Of a DNA stretch of 64,000 nt, positions 1 through 11,189 are shown one piece after another. Made by a program: the position numbers and the translations under genes. The notes under the pieces were generated by a model. The model was not told the origin of the DNA. It saw only the letters and a list, made by a program, of their open reading frames with translations, and did no database searches. Every line of letters starts with the position of its first letter. Position 1 is the stretch's first letter. The stretch spans positions 19,357 to 83,356 of the forward strand of contig JAAGOF010000324.1 of the NCBI GenBank assembly GCA_010645155.1. The letters are read 5' to 3'. This DNA comes from Tigriopus japonicus (Eukaryota > Arthropoda > Copepoda > Harpacticoida > Harpacticidae).

Positions 1-189
1 TATCGTCGATATTCGTTCAAATTTGATAGCTCCTGGATTTGGAGAAAGCAGACACGCACTGTAAAGGATGGAGTTTGACAACAAAATCGAAAAATTTTTC
101 TTCCAAAAACCTTTGAAATTTAAGTTTCCCGATTTTTCAAAATTTGCGCCTATCCAACATCGAACACATGAGCAATTTGATTTTAAGGT
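1..189. repeat. Fragment of dispersed repeat family Q
   Basis: From about position 43 to 185 the sequence matches the interior of repeat Q, whose full copies lie at 31931-32249 and 62280-62815. The shared stretch includes the block around 'aaaggatggagtttgacaac' and 'catcgaacacatgagcaatt'. Neither terminus (agtgatggaccgaaag) is present, so this is a truncated copy cut by the window edge or by the neighbouring LINE tail. The first 40 bases are unassigned. Confidence 0.55.
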
Positions 190-656
190 GTTTATTGTTT
201 ATTGTTAAAACCACTCCAACACCACAAAGTGGTTGATAGGGGAGTAAAGGTAGGATGGAAATAACTGGGGTGAATAAGTCAAGGTTTATGAAATATTTGG
301 CAAATTGTTGTAGAAAAAGCTAAGCTGCTCTTTAAAAGAAGGGAACGAAGTCTCCAAACGCACGAGTAGAGGGAGGGCATTCCAACCCGCGATCACTCTA
401 ATTAAAAAAGTCTTTTTCCTGGCGATGGAACGAGCATGGGGAGTCCAGAGGTGTTCGGCTAATGATGCTCTCGTTTCTCGATGAATGTTATCCCTCAAGT
501 AATGAAAGGGTGCGTCATTTTTTTTTCCAACTTCCACGGTCACAAAGCCCCTGAGAAGTTTGAAGGTCCACAACAACTCACTCTTCTCCCTACGGCGTTC
601 CAGGGACTCGATTCCGAACTTAGAGAGGCGTTCGGAATATTGGAGCCCCCAGTCAC
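190..656 (-). pseudogene. Non-LTR retrotransposon (LINE family A), 3' end
   Basis: On the minus strand, 672 down to 286 encodes the C-terminal thumb region of a LINE reverse transcriptase. The typical pattern is visible: Tyr-Ser-Glu-Arg-Leu, then Leu-Glu-Arg-Arg-Arg, then Thr-Phe-Lys-Leu-Leu, then Trp-Asn-Ala-Leu-Pro near the end. The stop is at 286. The 3' untranslated region runs to about 190 and ends in a short AATAAAC repeat, as expected for a LINE tail. The 5' continuation lies at 4803-5281, because element 661-4798 was inserted in between. The reading frame changes near the break, so the copy is dead. Confidence 0.75.
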
Positions 657-660
657 GCCA

Positions 661-885
661 CACGTAATTCAAACCATGGAATTTGCGGAAATGAAATGGG
701 AGAGCATTTCCATTTGACTGGAATTATAGAGCAACAAGCCACTAGCAATGATAATGTTCCAATAAGTTTGAAACTTGTCTATTTTTCAGCAAAAATAAGA
801 ATTAAAGATTGTGGCATTTCTCGTGGCTCTCACCTGATCTGATGAGAAGTGTTGATAAGTTTCTGCACGTATGTGCCATTTCATG
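661..885. repeat. Left terminal inverted repeat of the 661-4798 element
   Basis: It pairs with 4572-4798 in inverted orientation, with similarity fading near the inner edge. The outermost 40 bases of both arms are identical. The interior from 886 to 1920 holds only short open frames that I do not recognise. Confidence 0.75.
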
Positions 886-1928
886 CGTCACAATACCTCA
901 TTTATGTTACGGGATACCTAAATAAGATCCTTGAACAAACAGTTAAATTAGTGCTCGACCTTCTATTCTATGAAAAGTACTATGAGAAATACAGGATTAA
1001 GTCAAAAATTTACCCTATGTAGGAGAATCCGTTTGTGGAATCAAATAAACATTTTCCCGTCGACCAAACCGCATCACTTTTTTGTTGTTGGCTGTCTAGT
1101 CTTCTAGAATTTGTTTGTAGTGTAGTGTACATGCAAGCACTTCGATTTTAATCTGCAACTCTATTCAAAACTGCATGCAATCAGTTTGGCTCAACAAATT
1201 GAAAGAGCGGTACCAAATTGGGAGAACAAACGAAGACAGTGTCCTTGATGACCCCGAGAGAGCTTTGATCACTTCGTGGAAAAACTGAAGAGTGCTCTTT
1301 CTGATTGTGCAGTCACTCCTCTGACCTCTCAGGCCTTCAACATTCATAAATTCATTTGCTGAAGGAAATTCTGAAAGGTCTCTTCATGTAACAGCCAACA
1401 CACAAGTTCATCTACAATATGGTCTACATAGTATATGGGAAATGCCTTTCCATTGAGACCAACATGTGGCTCCTTATAAAGCCCATCAGAAGTTTCTGTG
1501 TGTCTCTCTCCCCAGTGGTCAGAGAGTCAGCCATTGCCAATTCAAAACACTGCAATTTGAACTGTGTTTTGTGATCTTTCATCCTTCAAAGTGGGTTTCA
1601 TATGACGACAATATCTAGCTCATGAAGAATGGCATCAATGTTGCATCTTCTCCTGACACTCAAGTAATGATGGAGATGAAAGAAGTGTCCAAGATGGTGG
1701 TTCATGATGAGCAAGTCTAAGAGACACGAGCGTAAAAAATCGCCATGATGTATGAAACATTGAATCGTTATTATCTCCCTTTGCGTCTTTGCGTTCAATA
1801 CAATTTACACTTCACAAATTTTGAAATAAATGCTTTGTCCTTGCTACAAATTTGCTACTCTATTTTTGATTATAAAACCGTCTTCATTTCAACTTCGTTT
1901 TTTTGTAGAAGGTACGTGTAGTCTAGAC

Positions 1929-3035
1929 TAGAGCTCTATATTAGAAAGAGTACAATCATATCCAACGCCATCTAGTTGATTTGGCTCGCAACTGCTCGCC
2001 GTTCCCAAAACAATGCAAAAGTACCCTCTAAGCTGAACAACTTTTCCAAAATATGAGAACAAGGTAACAACTTTTGAGAAAGTAAAGGGCCTAGAACCTT
2101 AATGAAGGGGTCCAAAATGACCTATTAGTGTGTTTCAAATGATTCAAAGCTGAAGTACTTGTAAAATTAAGTTTAAAACCTAAAAGACCAAGAGAAAAAT
2201 GAATATCTCACCCCTCACTCTGATCGATGCTTTTCAGAGAAAACGTTCGCAATCAGGGCTCCTACCATAAAAATGTTTCAGATGGAATATTGATAGAGGG
2301 GAGAATGTTGAGTTTTCCTTTCTTCCCCTTTCGACCCTGAAATTTTGAGTCAAGTCCTCCTTGCTTGTTCACTGGGCTCAGTGTGGAGAGCGAGAGCAAG
2401 AGAGAGCAAGCGAGAGAGAGCGAGCGAGAGAGAGAGAGCTGGCCCGGCCCAGCAATCCTATCAGTTCCCTTCTTAACAAGTGCCAGTGGGCAAGCTGGGC
2501 AAGCCATCTGAAGCTAGCAAGCTTCAAAACTCCCCTTAAAAACTCCCCTGCTGGCCACCACCAGCTACTCCTGTGATCTTGCATATCAATGGGTAGGTGG
2601 GCAAGTTTAAATTGCAGTCAGGGGTGAAGTCAAGAGAGGAAGAAAATTCCCTGTGCTCTTTCTCAGCAATGACCATGACAGCCAAGCGCAAGAGGGAAGA
2701 GAATTCAGCAGCCCTGCAATTTCATTTCCAATCACATTGTTGCCATCACCACTTACATCAATATGTCCAAGGGGATAGATTTTCATTCTCATAATGTCTT
2801 TTAAGGTTTTAAAACTAATTTTACAAGTAATGCAATCTTAACTCATTTGAAACACACTAACAGTTCATTTTAGACTCCTTAGTTTCTCAAAAATTGCTAT
2901 CTTGGTCTCATATTTTGGAAAATTTGTTCAGCTTACAGGGTACTCGTGCATCCCTTTGGGAACGGCGAGCAGTTGCGAGCAGAATGAACTAGATGGCGTT
3001 GGATATGATTGTACTCTTTCTAATATAGAGCTCTA
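1929..3035. mobile_element. hAT-type MITE, copy A of tandem pair
   Basis: The 1107 bp unit has inverted termini TAGAGCTCTATATTAG that extend imperfectly for about 250 bases. It is bounded by the 8 bp sequence GTCTAGAC at 1921-1928 and 3036-3043. That octamer fits the hAT target-duplication pattern (T at position 2, A at position 7), and TIRs beginning TAGAG are common in hAT elements. The centre holds a GAGA-rich microsatellite (about 2386-2440) but no transposase. The small open frames inside are not genes. Confidence 0.75.
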
Positions 3036-3043
3036 GTCTAGAC

Positions 3044-4150
3044 TAGAGCTCTATATTAGAAAGAGTACAATCATATCCAACGCCATCTAGTTCATTCTGC
3101 TCGCAACTGCTCGCCGTTCCCAAAAGGATGCACAAGCACCCTCTAAGCTGAACAAGTTTTCCAAATCATCAGACCAAGATAGCACCTTTTGAGAAACTAA
3201 AGGGCCTAGAACCTTAATGAAGGGGTCCAAAATGAACTATTAGTGTGTTTCAAATGATTCAAAGCTGAATTGCCTGTAAAATTAGGTTTAAAACCTAAAA
3301 GACTAAGAGAAAAATGAATATCTCACCCCTCATTGTGATCAATGCTTTTTCAGAGAAAACCTTCACAATCAGGGCTCCTACCATAAAAAATGTGTGCGTA
3401 AGAATAGTGATAGAGAGGAGCATGTTGAGTTTTCCTTTCTTTACCTATCAACCCTGAAATGTTGAGTCAAGTCCTTCAAGTCCTTGTTTGCTCACTGGGC
3501 TCAGTGTGGAGAGCGCGAGAGAGAAAGGGAGAGAGAGAGAGCGGGCCCGGCCCAGCAATCCTTCCAGTTCCCTTCTTAACAAATGTCAGTGGGCAAGCTG
3601 GGCAAGCCATCTGAAGCTAGCAAGCATTTGACTGGACTCCCCTGCTGGCCACCACCACTTACACCTTTGATCTTGCATATCAATGGGTAGGTGGGCAAGT
3701 GTAAATAGCAGTCAGGGGTGAAGTCAAGAGAGGAAGAAAATGCTCTGCACTCTTTCTCAGCAATAACCATGACTGTGAAGCACAAGAGGGAAGAAAATTC
3801 AGCAGCCCTGCAATTTCATTTCCTATCACACTGTTGCCATCACCTCTTGCATCAATATGTCCAAAGGGATAGATTTTCATTCTCTTACTGTCTTTTAAAG
3901 CTTTAAACCTAATTTTACAGGCAATTCAGCTTTGAATCATTTGAAACACACTAATAGTTCATTTTAGACCCCTTCATTAAGGTTCTAGGCCCTTTAGTTT
4001 CTCAAATGGTGCTATCTAGGTCTGATAATTTGGAAAACTTGTTCAGCTTAGAGGGTACCTGTGCATCCTTTTGGGAACGGCGAGCAGTTGCGAGCAGAAT
4101 GAACTAGATGGCGTTGGATATGATTGTACTCTTTCTAATATAGAGCTCTA
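3044..4150. mobile_element. hAT-type MITE, copy B of tandem pair
   Basis: This is a second copy of the unit at 1929-3035, in the same orientation and also 1107 bp. It has the same TAGAGCTCTATATTAG termini and GTCTAGAC on both sides (3036-3043 and 4151-4158). Its body is similar to copy A but carries many substitutions and a shorter GAGA tract (about 3509-3543). The two copies share a single GTCTAGAC at their junction. It is non-autonomous. Confidence 0.75.
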
Positions 4151-4571
4151 GTCTAGACATTGAAAACGTAAATTTTTAAAGTGATTCACAAGACATGTAC
4201 TCTCTCCATTTGCGGCGTCGTCTGGGTTGAACTAAAACAGAGGACTGTGAACTAAAGGCTAATTCGTACTGAACTATCAATATCCCTTTTTTTGATGCGT
4301 TATGGCCTAATTATTCTCTCTAATTCTTTCGTAAGATCGTAGTTTTGAAAGTGGAATGCAACAAAAACACAACCCCTCATTTTGTTGCCACAATGGTTAG
4401 CTCAATTTATGCCCTGCTTGTTCTGTAAGACAGTCTTTAAAGCAATAAATGTGAAAATCTTAACTACACAAAGCAAATAGGGCTTGTAGATGATAATTTT
4501 TCCACTGCAATATTAAGCTATTTGAAAATAGTTGAGTGGTCAAGTCTTTGAGGTTTTTCTCGACTTTGATT

Positions 4572-4798
4572 CTAATAAAGTGGCAATTACGTGCTGAAAC
4601 TTATCAACACTTCGCATCAGATCAGGTGAGAACCATGAGAAATGTCACTATCTTTAATTCTTATTTTTTCTCAAAAACAGACAAGTTTCAAACTTATTCG
4701 AACAATATCACTGCTAGTGGTTTGTTGCTCTATAATTCCAGTCAAATGGAAATGCTCTCCCATTTCATTTCCGCAAATTCCATGGTTTGAATTACGTG
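4572..4798. repeat. Right terminal inverted repeat of the 661-4798 element
   Basis: This is the reverse-complement partner of 661-885. It ends in GAATTACGTG followed directly by the GCCA target duplication at 4799-4802, after which LINE A coding sequence resumes. Confidence 0.75.
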
Positions 4799-4802
4799 GC
4801 CA

Positions 4803-5281
4803 GGAAACCCTTTCGTGAAACGGCGCAAAACGGATTCATGTTTTTTGATATCTTTCTTGAACATGGGGGTCCACACCGGGTAACCATATTCAAGCGACGA
4901 ACGAACATATGTATTAAAGAGTTTAATGAGAACTCTTGGACACCGAGTTGTAAAATGTCTCCTAATGAAACCAGCCGTCCTGTTTGCCTTTGAAGAAACG
5001 TAAGCAACGTGGTTTGAGAAGTTTAGTTTGTTGTCGATTTGTATGCCGAGGTCCTTGTGTACCTCAACAAGGGCTAGAGGCTCACCATTAATAGTATAAC
5101 GAACAGGAACCCACGTCGAGCCAAAACGTTAAACAACGCACTTTGAATTGTTAAAGCGCATCCCGTGGGCCATTGCCCAGTTTTGAACGCAGTCAAGATC
5201 CGCTTGCAGATTATCAACGTCAAGTTGAGAAGAAACACGCCGAGAAATCCTTGCGTCGTCGGCAAATAACGCTAGGCTAGT
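4803..5281 (-). pseudogene. LINE family A, reverse transcriptase palm fragment
   Basis: Read on the minus strand from 5281, this segment starts in the reverse-transcriptase catalytic motif: Leu-Phe-Ala-Asp-Asp (FADD box) lies at about 5255-5270. It continues through the region after the active site and ends in Arg-Arg-Phe-Thr-Lys-Gly-Phe-Pro-Gly. The frame then passes into the 190-656 part. At least one in-frame stop (near 5130) and frame changes show decay. The 5' side is truncated at about 5281, directly against a fragment of repeat Q. The family looks Jockey/CR1-like, but the clade is uncertain. Confidence 0.7.
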
Positions 5282-5282
5282 G

Positions 5283-5385
5283 TTTTGGATTTATACAATT
5301 TTGTAGTCAGCTGCTTTCGGTTTCGGTTAAGCCCTCCTTCGGCCGAAACTTTCGGTTTCGGTTATGAGCCCTTTCGATCCTCCAG
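5283..5385. repeat. Terminal fragment of repeat family Q
   Basis: This segment carries the 'gctttcggtttcggttaagcc' to 'ttatgagccctttcg' block found at one end of the Q copies at 31931-32249 and 62280-62815. It lacks the opposite end. It overlaps a 117-codon minus-strand open frame (5307-5660), which is therefore partly repeat sequence and not a convincing gene. Confidence 0.6.
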
Positions 5386-6448
5386 TTTTCATGGTGGTCC
5401 ACTCGATGAACAAGTTGCTCGTAGAGCTCCTTGAAGTGAATGCGATCTGCAATTTGCATTTTGTGCTTTGCTATCACAACCTTCTGTGCCTCCACCACTT
5501 TGAATTGCTCCACCACCGTTGCCTTGCTCCTGCTGTTTAACACCACCTCGTATTGAATTTCAAGGTTTCTCCATGTCTGGTCGTCCGTCCTCCCCCTCTC
5601 CCATTGTTGCACCCTTTTTTGTGATAACTTTTGGTTCATTGTGCCCACGTGCCTTGACACGTGGGGATAGAAGATAGTCGCGCGTGGATTTTTTGTGTCT
5701 GTCCTTAGGCATTGATGATCCTAATACAAGAGTACGCGCATCCGAGTTCTTGGTCCCAAAGGTTCGGTTCCATTGTACTGGGTTTCAGCACTTTGCCCTC
5801 TAGGCGACATTTCCCGATCTAACGCTTTACTTCTTTTTTGTAGAACTTTATATTTAGTGATATCTGTGATATCACTTTCTAGTCGACCATTTTAACGTTT
5901 TTACCAACTGACATGTCACCATTGATTATATATGATAGCACATATATCTATATATTTTTTGCATATTTATACGCCCTGACATGACCATGAGTCGCAATAA
6001 AACTTATTATTATATGAAAACGGTACTGGGGTATCTATTTTTTCGCTTTAAGCCTTTTTTAAGGCCAAAAAAGGTCAAAATCCAATCTCGGAAGGTTACT
6101 CAGTGCACTGAGCCCAACCTCACATCTGGTTCTAACGATTTCAAATCAGCTTTGCGAAACATCGATTTCAGCGCCATTTTACTGACCATTTCTAGGATAA
6201 ATGGAAGGTCTTTGTAAGATCATTTCTGAACTTATTCCTATGCTACCTTTTGCACTTAAATTCTGATGTGTGACATGACGTAAAATTTGATTTTAAGAGA
6301 ACTAGATTGTTTTTTTTTCTTGCCAGTTGGCTGACGCTCAACATCTTTGTCAACTTTGTTCTGAATATAAATTGGAAAGCCTGAGATAAGAAAAAGTGAA
6401 TGGATGCCTGTTGTAAACATTGAAATTTGTCTCATCCCAAATTTGTGC
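5386..6448. other. No recognised gene
   Basis: I see only short open frames here. The minus-strand frame 5307-5660 is rich in charged and Gln residues, resembles no family I know, and its end is repeat Q. Bases 5900-5970 are a simple AT-rich stretch. Confidence 0.4.
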
Positions 6449-8145
6449 AATGGGTTGTTGCGCTCTGAATTGTGCAAGCCAGAAAGATTTCCAAAAACTG
6501 TGACTCTCCGCAAGGCGTGGATATCTAGGATTCACCGCGCCAAGTGGAAGCCAACTCTTTCGAGTCGTTTGTGTGCTTTGCATTTTACAGGGAACGATTT
6601 TGTTCCCACTCCCTTCAACCCAGCATCAGCTCGTTCATCCCACGCCTCCTCACTGGAATCCAGGTTTGCCTTTAAGAAGTTGAAGGCTGATGCTGTGCCA
6701 TCAATCTTTGTATATCAAGCTCCTACGGCACAATGCCATGTATCTCAAGCTCATTCGGCACGCCGCCGGCCTTTCCGAGAAGTTGAGAGGAATACCAAAC
6801 CTCAATTTGAAAAACGCTCTTGTCTCTCTACTCCACCAACGAACATAAAGGAAGAAGAAAACGGCAATGAAACCCGCCCACAAACCCTTGATGTTGAAAC
6901 ACAAACCACACTTGACAATTAAGAAATACTCAAAATGCGTTGGGAAATCGATAAGCTCTCTCAAGAAAAGCAGGCTTTGGAACAAGCCCTTGGTCGAGTT
7001 TTCAACAGAGACCAGATGCAAGTTTTGTTGCGATCTTCGGGACGTGTCCAAGAATGGTCTGATGCAACACCAAAGAAAGCCGTTCATCTCTACTTTAGGT
7101 GTGGAACAAGCGGGTATGAAGTGTTAAGATCGCAAGGATACCCATTACCTAGCATCTCGACCTTGAACCGAAAAATGAAAGCCATTCAATTTGCCCCTGG
7201 CTCACTAGATGAAATGTTCGAGTTGTTGAAAAGCAAAATTGAGCATATGCCAAATAAGGATCGTGAGTGCATGCTGATGTGTGACGAGATGGCTATCCAA
7301 GCAAAGTTCGAGTATGACGCCTCCCTACAGCAAGTTCTTGGATATCCAACTATAAATTTAGCATCGTCCGCCGCTGAAGACGTCAAGAAAGATGAGTTAG
7401 CCACCAAAATTTTGGTTTTCATGTTGGCTGGGGTAGCCACTCGGTGGAAGCAAGTGATTCGATTTGACTATACTGGGAAATCATTCAACTCCAAGGAAGT
7501 GGCCAACATCATTCAAACCCTATTGAAGCAATCCTTTGACATTGGACTGAATGTGAGCTCATTGGTTATGGACATGGGTCCAGGCAACATGGGAGTATAG
7601 AATGAGTTAGGAATAGTTGTTTCTCCTCAATGTGATGAAACAAATATAACTAACTTTTTCCACATTGAAGATCATCCCATCATTGTCTTGGCTGATATTC
7701 TCACTTGATGAAGAATTTGCGCAATGCTTTCCTACAAGCAGAGGTGTTCATTCTTGATGAAACCGTGGTTTCCGCCAATTGTTTCCCTTCAAATGAAGTT
7801 CAATTTTAAACAGTGAAGAGATTGATAGAGTTTCAAGAAACACGTCAACTGAAAGTGGCTCCGCATTTAAATTGTGACACATTGGAGATCACTTCATTCT
7901 CACAGATGAAAGTTGGGCCCGCAGTTCATTTACTAGGAAGAGAAACAGCAAGCTCTATTCGATTCATGGTTGAACACCATGGCTTCCCAGATAGTGATTT
8001 GACCACAGCTTTTTTCCTTGAAAGGTGCGGTCAATGGTTTGATTTAATGACATCTCGGTCACGGAGTCATTGTTTTTCCCAGCAGTCCCCGAAAAACGAG
8101 AAAAGGCGATCTCCCTTAGCAGGAACATCTGTCTCTCCTTACTGA
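6449..8145 (+). pseudogene. P-element-like transposase with THAP zinc finger, decayed
   Basis: The N-terminus from the ATG at 6449 reads MGCCALNC, the start of a THAP C2CH zinc finger. After a frameshift it goes on with FPK, Leu-Arg-Lys-Ala-Trp, Ser-Arg-Leu-Cys-Ala-Leu-His-Phe and an Ala-Val-Pro-Ser-Ile-Phe (AVPTIF-type) box near 6695-6715. The next block (6935-7600) matches the central part of P-element/THAP9 transposases: a leucine-rich helix, then Leu-Pro-Ser..Thr-Leu, and Cys-Asp-Glu-Met-Ala at about 7280, where an RNase H-like acidic residue is expected. Later parts keep His-Leu-Met-Lys-Asn-Leu-Arg-Asn (about 7705) and Phe-Gln-Glu-Thr-Arg-Gln-Leu-Lys-Val-Ala-Pro-His. Lesions include the THAP frameshift, a stop at 6920, TAG at 7598 where Trp is expected, a frameshift near 7705 and a stop at 7807. 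It cannot make a transposase. Confidence 0.8.
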
Positions 8146-8530
8146 TCCAGTACATGAATTGGTTAGCAAGAAGTTAACCCCTTTAGCAGGACTACAAAAT
8201 GCCTACTAAGGAAGTTAAACTTTTACTTCATTAGGGAATCCAATGACGAAAAAGTTCAACTCCCTTAGCAGGACTTGGCTTGAAGTTAACCCCCAGTTAA
8301 CCCTGGAATCGGTGAAGAGGTTGCGAGAACTTTTTAGTCGAATTCTGTCGAGGAAGTTGATGTTTCCAAATTAACCCTGGTATTAACACTAGCAGTAACC
8401 TTTTGTGAGACAACTTTTCTTGACGAATTAGCAGGAACTCTATTATTTGGCGAAGGGTAGTGCTATCCTTTCCTGCCATCCCGACGGGCACTGCTATTAC
8501 GGTAAAAAGTCGCATTGAATTCGTGCTATC
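8146..8530. repeat. Degenerate 'ttagcaggac' repeats after the P-like relic
   Basis: A short motif close to CCTTTAGCAGGAC recurs at about 8115, 8180, 8265 and 8432, mixed with 'gaagttaac' blocks. The spacing is irregular, so this looks like a decayed subterminal or simple-repeat region and not a clean tandem array. No gene is visible. Confidence 0.4.
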
Positions 8531-8596
8531 CCGGTGTTAGTGCACACTACAGAACGTAATTTTTAACCTTTCATTTTTCTTCCTATAACTCCATAG

Positions 8597-8853
8597 GCCA
8601 CATTGGATCATATTCACCTCTCATCTTGTCGACAAGTCTTTGGAAATATCGGAAGCGACATCCTTTGCAATCGGAGAGGATCTGGAGACACCTGTCAAGG
8701 AGATTCTGGTTCAAGAGTGACCAACTTCAAGAATGGACGTTATTTTGTCGATGGAGTGGTCTCTTTGATCGTCCTAATTGTGAGGTTAAAAACTCTGGCA
8801 ATGCCGAGGTATTTGACAACCTCAACTTTATCCGACAAAACATAGGATTATGA
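8597..8853 (+). pseudogene. Trypsin-like serine protease, last exon, frameshifted
   Basis: A likely 3' splice site ('ctccatag') precedes position 8597. The frame then gives Ser-Cys-Arg-Gln-Val-Phe-Gly-Asn-Ile, a second Cys, and Gly-Asp-Thr-Cys-Gln-Gly-Asp-Ser-Gly, the catalytic-serine motif of chymotrypsin-fold (S1) proteases. It continues with Gly-Arg-Tyr-Phe-Val-Asp-Gly-Val-Val-Ser. The match then moves to the next frame near 8765, where Arg-Pro-Asn-Cys and a terminal helix-like end occur, with stop at 8851-8853. The usual second Gly of GDSGG is Ser. I do not find the exons with the catalytic His and Asp nearby. It is therefore a relic or an isolated terminal exon. A sequencing indel would be the alternative to true decay. 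Confidence 0.65.
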
Positions 8854-11189
8854 TGTCTGAGAGCCTGGTGAATCAAAAAAGCAGCTGTTTTAGAAAAATC
8901 ATGACCCATTGTGGTTTAGCACACAACACCTTGAAAACTGGAGGGTTACCCTAATCGATTTTTTAATTCATAAATTCAAGAAATGTTCATCTTCTAATAA
9001 CTAAAAAAATATCTAATTACATTTTATCAAGTAATTTACCCAACTCTGATTGGGATTGAAAAAAATCCTCTCAATTACGTCTTTTAATTTTTTTAGTATT
9101 TATCCATCTAATTTGGATTAAAATTGAGAGTTAGCAATCTCAAAAGTTCAACCAATCCATCTTGGTACTTTTTACTTAATCATTTAGCCTTGGACAGTGC
9201 ATTTGACTGAGCTAAAGAAGTTTTTGGTAGAAATCACTAAGAACGATGTCCTACTTTTGTCTTGAGGTCACGTGACCGACTCCACGTCATCACATAACGT
9301 CACGAGGCCCTTGAGGAATTTCGTAGGGAAAAAATGCAATTTGTTCTAGGTGCAGTCGTTTTAGATTCAAAACGCAAAATCTTATAACAAGAGAGGTAAA
9401 TAAAATGTAAATAAACAGTGAAATATGTAGAAAAATATGCACAAAAAATGAAACAAAAATGTAAATAAAATGTCCAAAAATGCAAAAAAGAGGAAAAATA
9501 TGCTAATACAATGGGAAAATGCAATAAAATGCAAAACATGATGGTATAAATGGGTCTCGCAAATATTTTTGGTTGTGGGTCAAAATCAGTTAGCGACTTT
9601 TCAGATTGAATTCGTTTGGTTCCAGAAAATCAAAATTTTAAAGGTGGCTCAAATCCAGAGTGGTGCAAATCCGGATCAGATCGGATTGTATAACATTCAT
9701 GGAAAGATTTCTAACATTACTACATTTATTTTGTTGAGCTTTCAAGAACCATTTATTCAAGTGAAATGAGTTAGCTTCTGTTTCGCTACACTTCCGCGTT
9801 GAATCGCGGTTGGTTCTCGTTCTGGCTCTGGATTGGTTTGTGCTGTTTTGGTCCAACTTATAATGAACCGACCTCATAAATGATCCCATTCCATACTAAG
9901 CCCGCTCATGGCCATCCCTAGCGACCCTTTATAGAGACTGGTTCTAAAATCTATGAAAACCCGACCGACACGGACAGTCGGTGACGTCATCCAACATGCG
10001 GGAAGCCAAAGTTCATGATTAAAGGAAACCTCCCATTATAAGAAACACGTCTAAACTAGTTAGCCTATTTGATAGTGCGGTTTGGTTAATAAAAATCGTC
10101 AAGCCTGCTGCAAATGTGTCTAAGGTACTTACTTACCTGATATATGAAAAAAATAAATTTTAATTAGTGCGGAGTTTAAACAAGGGCCAATTAATGTCAC
10201 ATGATCGGGTGATTGACAACAAAATCCGAGTGATGTGGACAACGCTGAAACAATGGACTGAGTATGCGAGAGATCAATTAATTAGCTCTTATTCGACAAT
10301 CTGTAAGGTACAAGACTGCTATGTATGTCAGCAATGTTGATTCGCTCTCCGGAAAAGTTTGACTGGACCATCCATCCCTTAGAACCAAACCCAATGTGCT
10401 TCGCCTCGATCTGAAAACCTGTGTTGATTCGCCAAAAATTATGGTCCTCATGAAAACAAGCCGTTATGGCTTACGAGGTCCAATGGTCTCATTCTCTCTA
10501 CTTTTCGGGTTTTTTTCCTCTTTCTTTTTGTTTTTAATTTTGATTCCCCCTGTTACTCCTGAGACCAATACAATACAATACAATCTGGGCTTGCGCAAGT
10601 TTATTCACGGGAGGTTGCGATGTAGGATTACCGCTTGGAAAATGGGTGCTTTGCTCTTGTATATGAGCAAACAAGAATGTGAGTTTGATTTGCAACCCTG
10701 CTCAGAAGTCACAAAAGTCAGGGATGCCCTGTTTTTTGGTGCTCTTTAAAGAAAAAACAGGTTTATAAACAGTGGTAGACAGAGGGGAATATGATTTCAC
10801 ATAGGTAAATTGGCAACCCCACCACCAAGTCAAAGCACTACAAAATCAACAAAGAAAAAGTACTCTGGTTTGTTATTGAACTTTGTCAGAATCAGCTGAA
10901 TGTTCAACAGAACGCTCTTGACCAATCACTTGCATGAACCATCGGGCACCGTGTTTTAGCCTAAGGCAGGCAGTATCATCTATCTTAGTGTATGTAGCCA
11001 TCCTCATATGCCAACATTATGTATGCAGAAAAAATAAAAGCAGAAGCCCAAAAAGGCAAGCATAATTAGGAAAAAAGACAGGATAAATGGAAAGTATTGC
11101 AGGTTTAACTGTGGTATAATTTGATTAATTGGAGCGATTACCGTCTCATATTACAGACCTGCTGCCGTCAGCAGTCTAGGCTCGCCAAA
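8854..11189. other. Intergenic, AT-rich; no gene recognised
   Basis: Bases 9370-9540 form a degenerate repeat of A-rich units around 'aatgtaaataaaatg', similar in style to the subterminal repeats of the hAT element at 34395-35674, but I could not define termini. Near 10568 a short (AATAC)n run follows a T-rich stretch. The 117-codon frame at 10396-10749 spans that run and is not convincing. Confidence 0.4.

Larger units (their letters stand above)
661..4798. mobile_element. Large inverted-repeat DNA element splitting LINE A
   Basis: The two ends are long inverted repeats. Bases 661-885 and the reverse complement of about 4572-4798 match over some 220 bases with few differences, beginning CACGTAATTCAAACCATGG. 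A 4 bp direct repeat, GCCA, flanks the unit at 657-660 and 4799-4802, and the two LINE A halves meet across it. Without the two internal MITEs the element would be about 1.9 kb. I see no transposase in it. The CAC terminus and 4 bp duplication would suit a Chapaev/CACTA-like element, but this is a guess; a foldback element is also possible. Confidence 0.75.

Noticed and set aside
2262..2584. Overlapping Ser/Arg-rich frames
   Set aside because: They arise from the GAGA microsatellite inside MITE copy A.
5307..5660. 117-codon minus-strand frame
   Set aside because: Its 3' part is repeat Q, the rest matches no family, and there is no splice or promoter support.
10396..10749. 117-codon + strand frame with a hydrophobic stretch
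   Set aside because: The hydrophobic part is a T-rich run followed by an (AATAC)n microsatellite; it is probably chance or a repeat.
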